Source of the DNA: Bradyrhizobium sp. 200
GTDB taxonomy: Bacteria > Pseudomonadota > Alphaproteobacteria > Rhizobiales > Xanthobacteraceae
Assembly: GCF_023100945.1 (NCBI RefSeq)
Contig: NZ_CP064689.1
Span: 8,786,001 to 8,850,000, forward strand
Length of the DNA: 64,000 nt
Direction of reading: 5' to 3'
Positions 57,696-64,000 of this stretch are shown here, one piece after another. How positions within the stretch are numbered: the first letter of the stretch is position 1; every line of letters begins with the position of its first letter. Made by a program: the position numbers and the translations under genes. The notes beneath the pieces are model-generated. The model was given only the letters and a program-made list of their open reading frames with translations. It searched no databases and was not told the origin of the DNA.

Positions 57696-59926
57696 GCCGA
57701 CGCGCGCTAATCATCGCCATCGAGAATTATTCGCTCGTCAACGACAACAGCATCGAGCTCGAGCTGAAAGGGACGCTTTGCCGCGCCCGCCGATTTCGTT
57801 CCTGGTTGACCGAGAAATGGGACAGCGAGGGCGTTCCCAAAAACGAACGGCAGATCATCTTCTGTTCGGAGCCAAAAATCGACGACGAAAGGGGCGCCTC
57901 GATCGACGATATCAAAATCGCGCTCGACGAGCTGCAGACACTCGGCCGGGACATGACGGAAGAATGCTATTTCTACTTTAGCGGCCACGGGTTCAGCTTC
58001 GACAAGAAGGTCACGCGATCCAGCATGCTGATCGCCGCGGACTACCGATCCATGAAGCTTTCGGGAGACCGGTGCGCCAACCTCGACTGGATCGTGCTTT
58101 GGCTGACGATGAACATGGGCGCGGGCCGCCACTATTTTTTCATTGATGCGTGTCGCAACGTCTTCGACGCGAGCGTCATCCAGCCGCCCGATGCGTTGTT
58201 GCCGAACGACCCCGCCAGCGCAGGCGAACCCGATTCCTTTCTACTGCAGTCGTCCCGACCAAAGGAAACCGCTCCGGCCGATGGCACCTTCGCGGATGCC
58301 CTCCTTGACGGCTTGGCCGGTCGCGGCACCGCGAAGATCTGGGACCGATCCGATCCCGGCGCGATGGTGGTGCGGTTCGATACGCTCAGGGACTTCGTCA
58401 AGCAACGTATCAACCGCAAGATCCATCAGAGCGTCAGCGGAGACGGCGGGGATGCGTCGGGTCTGATCCTCAAGTTGAAGCCGCCTCCCCTTTCGAAATG
58501 CACGATCCATCTGATCGGCGGCGAGGCGGCAGGTACCGTGGTCTTCGACGGAGAAAGGACCCATCTGCGCGAGCCGCTGAACGGTGCGTCCAGCCGTTAC
58601 GACGTTCCGCCCGATAATTACAGGATCACGCTCGAACTAGGAGGGACCAGCGTGTCGCCCAAGGAAGCGGTCCTCACGCTGTACGACGATGCCGAAGCGA
58701 CGTTTTCGTTGGATCCTTCGCTGGCTCAGCCGGACCAATCCCAGAAAACGACGGTCATCACCGTTCCGCCGGATACCTCGCTTACCCTTCAAAGCAAGGA
58801 AGGTCGGCCGCTGCGGACGCTTGCGGAAGGGACTCATCGACACATCCCGCGCGGCAAATATGGCGCCGTGCTGAGCGATACCCAAAACAGGGTCATCAGG
58901 TCCGACGAGCTTATTCTTGCCGGCAACGACCCCGTCGACATCGGCGAATGGACCCGCGGTGCAATCCGCAAACTCATTCTCGATCGATTCCCCAAAGATC
59001 CGAACGGCGGCATCATTCTATCTCCGTCCCTGGAAAGAGCCCTCATCGATACCGACCTCGACATCTTGCTGTCCCTATTGGGTGCCGCCAAGATTCTGGA
59101 AGGCGACCCCCGCGTTCCAGCAAACGAAATCGAACGGTTCCCTCTCAACGATTTCGCGTCCGAGAAGCCCGGCTCGTCCCCCGTCTTCGTTCTAGGGGCC
59201 TTCGAAGATGACGAAACGAAGCTGGAGGTTTCCGTACGGCGCACCGGCGCACCGAACTGGACTTTGGCATCGACGTCGGAAATCGCGTCGCTGCGCGACT
59301 TCCGAGCGACGCCGGACGCGGGTCCCCTTCTCGTGTCGTTGAGAAGGGCGGGCGACGCCGTCGCTTACACTCTGACGTCCTTCGCCTTCTCCAATCGCGT
59401 CACCTTGATCACGGTTACGCAAGACAGCGATGGTGGCTTCACCATCGGACAGTACTTCATCCCTCTTGGTCATCTCGCGGCCGAATTCGACTATCCGACA
59501 TCTTCCCGTCATGGAGATCCCTTGTTGGACGTGCTCGCCTCCAGCAGGATGACGCGCTCCTTCCGTCGGCGCAGGAGCGTTTTGAGCGATCTCCAGTTCT
59601 ATTCCGGCAGGGATCTCGTCGAGGGGAACTGGCTGGATCCGCTGGCGATGCTCCTCGCCGCGTACGAAGCGCTTCGGCGCCGGCGACGAGATGGTGACCT
59701 GGCGACTCTGGTTTCGGCCCTAGAAGCTCATTTCAGCGGGATAGCCGACACTGATATTTTATCGTCCAAGTTACGTGATGAGACTTCGCGGCTGGAGAAG
59801 GGCCTTCCAATCTTCATGGACGGTTTCGTCGCAGCAGGCGGATCGGCATCTGACCTTCCGCCGGGGTCCTCGCTGGACTACTCGTCGATTTGGACCGCCT
59901 GGCACGAATTGCCCCCCCGTACATGA
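57692..59926 (+). CDS. Caspase-family (C14) peptidase with long C-terminal extension
   Basis: A 744-residue protein. The N-terminal caspase-like domain (residues 1-270) starts RRALIIAIENY and has the catalytic His99 in YFYFSGHGFS and Cys154 in FFIDACRNVF. Residues about 275-520 contain beta-rich segments (CTIHLIGGEAAGTVVFDGER; SLTLQSKEGRPLRTLAEGTH), perhaps ligand- or target-binding. The C-terminal 150 have GNWLDPLAMLLAAYEALRRR, a helical pattern also seen at the ends of other conflict-system caspases. No signal or membrane segment. ATG 57692 overlaps the protease stop by 4 bases. It probably executes proteolysis that stops growth or kills the cell when triggered. Confidence 0.9.
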   Translation: MSRRALIIAIENYSLVNDNSIELELKGTLCRARRFRSWLTEKWDSEGVPKNERQIIFCSEPKIDDERGASIDDIKIALDELQTLGRDMTEECYFYFSGHGFSFDKKVTRSSMLIAADYRSMKLSGDRCANLDWIVLWLTMNMGAGRHYFFIDACRNVFDASVIQPPDALLPNDPASAGEPDSFLLQSSRPKETAPADGTFADALLDGLAGRGTAKIWDRSDPGAMVVRFDTLRDFVKQRINRKIHQSVSGDGGDASGLILKLKPPPLSKCTIHLIGGEAAGTVVFDGERTHLREPLNGASSRYDVPPDNYRITLELGGTSVSPKEAVLTLYDDAEATFSLDPSLAQPDQSQKTTVITVPPDTSLTLQSKEGRPLRTLAEGTHRHIPRGKYGAVLSDTQNRVIRSDELILAGNDPVDIGEWTRGAIRKLILDRFPKDPNGGIILSPSLERALIDTDLDILLSLLGAAKILEGDPRVPANEIERFPLNDFASEKPGSSPVFVLGAFEDDETKLEVSVRRTGAPNWTLASTSEIASLRDFRATPDAGPLLVSLRRAGDAVAYTLTSFAFSNRVTLITVTQDSDGGFTIGQYFIPLGHLAAEFDYPTSSRHGDPLLDVLASSRMTRSFRRRRSVLSDLQFYSGRDLVEGNWLDPLAMLLAAYEALRRRRRDGDLATLVSALEAHFSGIADTDILSSKLRDETSRLEKGLPIFMDGFVAAGGSASDLPPGSSLDYSSIWTAWHELPPRT

Positions 59927-60002
59927 CCGGCATTCGGTCGCGCTACCGAGCTACATCACAGCGAGGACCCGAGCGCACCGTCCGTACGCCATTGATCGAG
60001 TT
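59927..60002. other. Short convergent gap between caspase and STAND genes
   Basis: Only 76 bases between two converging stops. No T-rich terminator hairpin is obvious, so transcripts may overlap. Confidence 0.3.
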
Positions 60003-63000
60003 TCAGAGCGGCACGGAACACTCCTCCGAAAAGGGCTCATCCTCTAGATACAGCCTCCATTCTCCAGGGGTGAGCCTTCGGGTCACACGAGTCCGAGCCT
60101 CACTCACGAGTTCGTCGAAGTCCACAGGCTCGATGCTGACGCCGTCATGACTTGCCACGGCAATCCGCTTGCCGTTGGAGTCGAATGCCAGTGCCTCGAT
60201 GTCGCCGCTCCTCTGGAGCGTGCATAGCTTTTGGTCATTTGCGACGTCCCATACCGTCACCTTTCGTCCTAAGGTTGCCGCCGCCACAACTGGCCGCTGC
60301 CTGGCCACAGCCATATGCATCACCCTGTCGCCAGCCGAGACGGTAACGCGCGGCTCCGGGAACTCGGGATCCCAGACTACAAGCCGCGATCCGCACGCGA
60401 GGACGATCGGGCCGCGCTCCGGCCCGGCGAAATTCATCTCCTCCGGCGCATCGTCCGATAGGGTTATAGAAGCTTCCCACGGAGTAATAATGCTCCGCAC
60501 GGAAATGTTTTTCGCGTTTCGGGCGGCGATTCGGGTACCCTCTTGATCGAACAGGACGGATCCCGAAGTACAGTCACAAGGCAGGGTCCCAGAGTCCCAT
60601 CGATCGCGAACCCGCAAGACGCGAACGACACTGTCGCCAGTGGTAGCTACGTATAGCTCTCCATCGGGCCCGAATGCCATAGCGAGGGGTTTCCCGAGGT
60701 CCTTCGCAGTTTCCCGTTCGCGGCGCGACCTTAGGTCCCAGACGCGCACAACACCGTCTTCCCCTGCAATCGCGATTCGAGACTCCGCGCTGTCAAAAGC
60801 CACATGGATAATCGGAGCGGTGTGCTCGATGTGAAAAACGTGGGAACAGCTAGGCAGCCCCCGCACGTGCACACGGTGTTTTCCCCAACGCTCCTTGCCG
60901 CCTGCACCTATTAGCTCAGCCTCACGTTCAACCTCGGCTAGTAATCTCCCTGCTGAAAGTTGCAGTCCCTTGTCGACGTAACCGGGTTCGAGCATCGTGC
61001 TCAGTTGACCGGTGCCGACGTCCCAGACGAAGAGATGATTTCCCAGAACCCCCACGAGTTGCTTGCCATCCCCTGAGAACTCGAGTTCGCTGGGCACGCC
61101 TTTCGTATCGAGGCCCGGCAGTCGCCAGGGGAGTAACTGTCCCTCGTCCTGGCAAGTGAGGAATTGGCGTTCTTGAGGCGAGAAGGCGACTTGTGTCACT
61201 CCGGATCCCCTCGCCCGGGCCAGGAGCCGCCCCGTGCGCGTCTCCCAGACCTCCACCATTCCCCGGGAGAATCTCGAGCCCCCAGTCAAAGCGCGAGTGC
61301 CATCGGGGCTCAACACAACCGATGGATTCTCCAGTATGGGAGTTCGTGATCGCTCTTTGCCCGTCTTCCCCTCTACAAACGCGACCTGACGTCTCACCCC
61401 CATTGGCGTTCCCATTACGGCGCCGCCGGCCGAGACGGAAAGGGCTACAAGGTCCCCGCCGAAGCCGAGAACTTGGCGGTCGTCGAGACGAGCGATCTCG
61501 GCGCCAGTTTCTGCGTCGAAAAGCAGTGTTGCGTGAGGAAGGCCCGTCGACACGCAGAAAACCGAACCGTCACAGGCAGATGCAATGGATGGAGAAATGC
61601 CGTCGTACGGCACCGTGGCCAGCGGCTTGTCGATGGAGTCGATCCTCCAGAGTCGAATAACGTTGCGCTTTTCTCCATCGGCCGTCGAGTGCCAGTGACC
61701 GTCTGGACCAACGAAGTGGGTATGGCTGTTGGTGTTCGGGCTTGCCGCCGTAGCGACGATCCGCTCAGATCCCGAGAATACGACCGCGTGGTAGCCCGCG
61801 CTCTCGGGGTGGAGTATCCTCGCTATTGCCTGCGAACTTCGCACGTCCCACACTTCGAGAACGTAGTTATCTTGCCAGGCGACTAACCGACCGCTCGGGC
61901 TCAAGACAGCGTTCCGGAGCTGGGAGGGCTTCAGGGGAATCCCGGCCACCCGCTTCTGCTTGGCTATGTCCCAAACAATGACACCCTCACCGCTAAGTGT
62001 CGTCGCTGCGCGCAAGCGGTCGATGCGCACATCGCGGATGCCGCCGCGCGCATGTCGCAAGCAGGCGGCCTCCCTCCACCCGTCGCACTCGAGGATTCGG
62101 ACCGTGTGTTCCGCGTCCGCCAGAGCAAGATAACGGCCAAGAAGCCATCCTTTGTCCGCCCGGTAACCGAGCTGAATAGTTTCCGTCAATAGCGGAAGGT
62201 GCTCAATAGCTGCCCGGAGCACGTCTGCCGACTCTATAGAGGGAGACAGACGGATCGATTCGATCGCCAACAGCACTGCCAAGTCGATTTGGTCAGGCTG
62301 TTGATGCCGGATCAGCTCGGCCTGCGCGGCGAGCTTGTGGGCGAGTGCGCGGCGGTATAGACGCCTGGTCTCGACAAGACGCTGCTGGCGCTCCTCGGCG
62401 AGCGCTTGGGCCTGCTCCAATTCCCGCTGGCGTGCGGCTACTTTCTCCTGTTCGACCCTCTCAATGGCCTTCCGACTGGCATAGACCAACGCCGGCAGGT
62501 CAGGCCCATAACCCAGTTCAGTGGCGTCAGGACTGTTCAGCCATCCTTCAGCTTCGGCCAACTCGACCGTGTCCAGCAGGCCGCCATCGCCCTTCCCCAG
62601 TCGAATCCATTCCTTCGCCTTCGCGTCGAGCCGCCGTCGCGTCTTTTCCTTATCCCTTCGGTTGCTTATCCATTCATGCAGTTGTGGCCAGCCCGTGATC
62701 AGCGTCTCGTGGGCGATGTCGACTCTCTTGCCTGCTTCCTTTTCCTCACCGCTCTGTGTTAGCAGACGATTGTCTGCCAAATGTCGCAGTGTCTTAGCAA
62801 ACGGTAGATCCTCGCTCAGCGTTGCGAGCTCAGCCTCTGTCTGTTGACGGCGGGTATCCGCCCTGCCTTCGCCAAACTGCACAAGACGGAGAAATATGCG
62901 CCGGGCGATTGCCTTTTCATCCATGGTGAGGTCAGCCAGCGTTGCGTCGGCCTTCTTCACCATCGCCACGGTGAGCCCACTTCGGTCCTCACTCCCTAGC

Positions 63001-64000
63001 CGCTTGTAGGCGCTGAGGGTCAACAAACGTCTCTGCATCTCGCCCCACAAAAGCACCATCGCCTCCTGCACCAGGGGCAGGATTCCAGGCTCATCTGCCG
63101 CGTCCGCCAAGATCCGGTCGACCAACCCTGCTTCCAGATAGACGCTTACATCAACCGCCGGCCTCTCAATCGCAAGACGCAATGCCTCTCCCCGCAACGG
63201 GACAATTTCCAGCCGCTGGCTCTTGTCGATCGGCCAAAGGTCACTGTTCATGAGATCGGGGTAGAAATCTGCACGCATGGCGAATAGCAAGGCGCACTTC
63301 TGCACCGCGTGCAAACCTTTTAAGGCGGCAATGAAACGCGCCTGCTCCTTCCACTCGGTCTGGGTAAAAAGTTCCTCAAACTGGTCTATCACGAGCAGGA
63401 GTCGTTCGGCTGGTGTGTTGGCCTTCAGCAAACTGTCCACACACTCACCGGATCTCGAAAGGTCTCCACAAATCCGGGCCAGTTCTTGCATTGGTCGACT
63501 TCCCGGTCGGATACTTCGCACCAGCCAGCAACCGGGCGACCAGAAACCAGGCGAGAAGTCGCGCCTTTCGGAGAGCTTTGGCAGCAAACCGGCAAAGATC
63601 AGCGAGGACTTGCCCGACCCGGACGGGCCGATCACCCAGAGGCAGCGTTGATTGCGAAAATGCTGCAGCATCTGCTTGATCTCGTCTTCGCGTCCGTAAA
63701 AGAATCGGGCATCTTTCTCCCTGAATGGGATCATGCCGGGATAGGGACACGGGATGCGCTCCGGTTTCGGTTCTGGCTGAGCAAGCAACTCACGCAGGCG
63801 AGCAACCTCAGATTCCCAATTGTTCTGTTCCGTACAATCCAAGCGGACGCGGAATTCGATGCGCAGCGGCAATGAACAATCGCGCTCTCTGAGCAACGGA
63901 ATCAGGCGCTCCTGCTGCTCCGCCACAGTAGCGTACGATGCCAACTGCTCTCCGAATGTGGACCACTGGTCGGCGAGATAAGCATGACTGAGCACAAGGA
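60003..64000 (-). CDS. TIR-nSTAND NTPase-WD40 protein, partial
   Basis: The gene runs off the right edge: the frame stays open to the last base, and the first visible residues (VLSHAYLADQWSTFGEQLAS, then IPLL and RIEFRVRLDC) are the C-terminal half of a TIR domain. Residues about 85-450 are a novel-STAND NTPase: PYPGMIPFREKDARFFYGRE, Walker A GPSGSGKSS (about 123-131), Walker B LLLVIDQFEELF (about 199-210), and RADFYPDL. A helical coiled linker follows (about 500-560), then some 700 residues of WD40-like blades (repeated W-D motifs such as VVVWDPE and VWDVANDQK) to the stop. STAND proteins sense an invader through their repeats, oligomerise, and release an effector; TIR effectors often degrade NAD+ or make nucleotide signals. 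Visible part 1,332 residues; convergent with the caspase operon. Confidence 0.9.
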   Translation of the reverse strand, partial: LVLSHAYLADQWSTFGEQLASYATVAEQQERLIPLLRERDCSLPLRIEFRVRLDCTEQNNWESEVARLRELLAQPEPKPERIPCPYPGMIPFREKDARFFYGREDEIKQMLQHFRNQRCLWVIGPSGSGKSSLIFAGLLPKLSERRDFSPGFWSPGCWLVRSIRPGSRPMQELARICGDLSRSGECVDSLLKANTPAERLLLVIDQFEELFTQTEWKEQARFIAALKGLHAVQKCALLFAMRADFYPDLMNSDLWPIDKSQRLEIVPLRGEALRLAIERPAVDVSVYLEAGLVDRILADAADEPGILPLVQEAMVLLWGEMQRRLLTLSAYKRLGSEDRSGLTVAMVKKADATLADLTMDEKAIARRIFLRLVQFGEGRADTRRQQTEAELATLSEDLPFAKTLRHLADNRLLTQSGEEKEAGKRVDIAHETLITGWPQLHEWISNRRDKEKTRRRLDAKAKEWIRLGKGDGGLLDTVELAEAEGWLNSPDATELGYGPDLPALVYASRKAIERVEQEKVAARQRELEQAQALAEERQQRLVETRRLYRRALAHKLAAQAELIRHQQPDQIDLAVLLAIESIRLSPSIESADVLRAAIEHLPLLTETIQLGYRADKGWLLGRYLALADAEHTVRILECDGWREAACLRHARGGIRDVRIDRLRAATTLSGEGVIVWDIAKQKRVAGIPLKPSQLRNAVLSPSGRLVAWQDNYVLEVWDVRSSQAIARILHPESAGYHAVVFSGSERIVATAASPNTNSHTHFVGPDGHWHSTADGEKRNVIRLWRIDSIDKPLATVPYDGISPSIASACDGSVFCVSTGLPHATLLFDAETGAEIARLDDRQVLGFGGDLVALSVSAGGAVMGTPMGVRRQVAFVEGKTGKERSRTPILENPSVVLSPDGTRALTGGSRFSRGMVEVWETRTGRLLARARGSGVTQVAFSPQERQFLTCQDEGQLLPWRLPGLDTKGVPSELEFSGDGKQLVGVLGNHLFVWDVGTGQLSTMLEPGYVDKGLQLSAGRLLAEVEREAELIGAGGKERWGKHRVHVRGLPSCSHVFHIEHTAPIIHVAFDSAESRIAIAGEDGVVRVWDLRSRRERETAKDLGKPLAMAFGPDGELYVATTGDSVVRVLRVRDRWDSGTLPCDCTSGSVLFDQEGTRIAARNAKNISVRSIITPWEASITLSDDAPEEMNFAGPERGPIVLACGSRLVVWDPEFPEPRVTVSAGDRVMHMAVARQRPVVAAATLGRKVTVWDVANDQKLCTLQRSGDIEALAFDSNGKRIAVASHDGVSIEPVDFDELVSEARTRVTRRLTPGEWRLYLEDEPFSEECSVPL

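Noticed and set aside
1..64000. tRNA, rRNA or CRISPR array
   Set aside because: No cloverleaf-like sequence, rRNA-like tract or regularly spaced repeat was seen on either strand.

Overview
This window looks like a chromosomal segment of a GC-rich alphaproteobacterium of the Bradyrhizobium/Rhodopseudomonas type. The reasons are uniformly GC-rich codons, many solute transporters (TRAP, branched-chain-type ABC, oligopeptide-type ABC), Tat-exported oxidoreductases, and small conserved proteins of a kind I know from Bradyrhizobium. I see no rRNA, tRNA or CRISPR. The assignment is inference from gene content.

Layout. 1-3.7 kb: a molybdenum hydroxylase pair (isoquinoline 1-oxidoreductase type, large subunit cut by the window edge), divergent from a periplasmic cytochrome c that may take its electrons. 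4.4-7.7 kb: a complete TRAP transporter (DctP, DctQ, DctM). 8-17.2 kb: single genes: a frameshifted CapA-like protein next to a metallo-beta-lactamase-fold enzyme, a PEBP-family protein, a Tat-exported acetamidase/formamidase, a so-called adenosine-specific kinase, a Rieske protein with a long helical tail, and an S41 peptidase. 17.5-29 kb: a nine-gene minus-strand operon. It starts with a Tat-exported substrate-binding protein, carries LivHMGF-type ABC components, and adds four unfamiliar exported proteins. Two modules (A and B) are fused in one of these proteins and split over two others, one of which is a polytopic membrane protein; a cupredoxin-like protein lies between the split pair.

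29-33 kb is a graveyard (hflC and saccharopine-dehydrogenase-like remnants, an IS110 tail) with a few small conserved ORFs. 33-43.4 kb: a sugar/acid module resembling non-phosphorylative L-fucose catabolism (FucU mutarotase, lactonase, aldo/keto reductase), with an amidase and a LacI regulator, divergent from a five-gene oligopeptide-type ABC transporter. Two LacI-type operator-like sites lie between them. 43.8-47.5 kb: methyltransferase, RutE-like nitroreductase (one frameshift), SnoaL-like protein and SDR, divergent from a LysR regulator.

47.8-64 kb, right of an IS1182-like remnant, is a conflict/defence-type island. It has an XRE regulator beside a broken RES-domain protein, then a decayed minus-strand set (V8-like protease, carboxypeptidase-regulatory-like small protein, EAD1-trypsin-DUF3883 protein), divergent from an S8 protease with a small I9-like protein. 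Next come an intact metallophosphoesterase-trypsin-caspase operon and a convergent TIR-STAND-WD40 protein running off the right edge. Five peptidases, a STAND NTPase with a TIR domain and a phosphoesterase within about 14 kb resemble proteolytic, programmed-death-like prokaryotic conflict systems. The left part of the island is decaying; the right part (53.4-64 kb) looks functional.

Several genes are interrupted by single frameshifts, two of them in C5/G5 runs, so some apparent pseudogenes may be sequencing errors.
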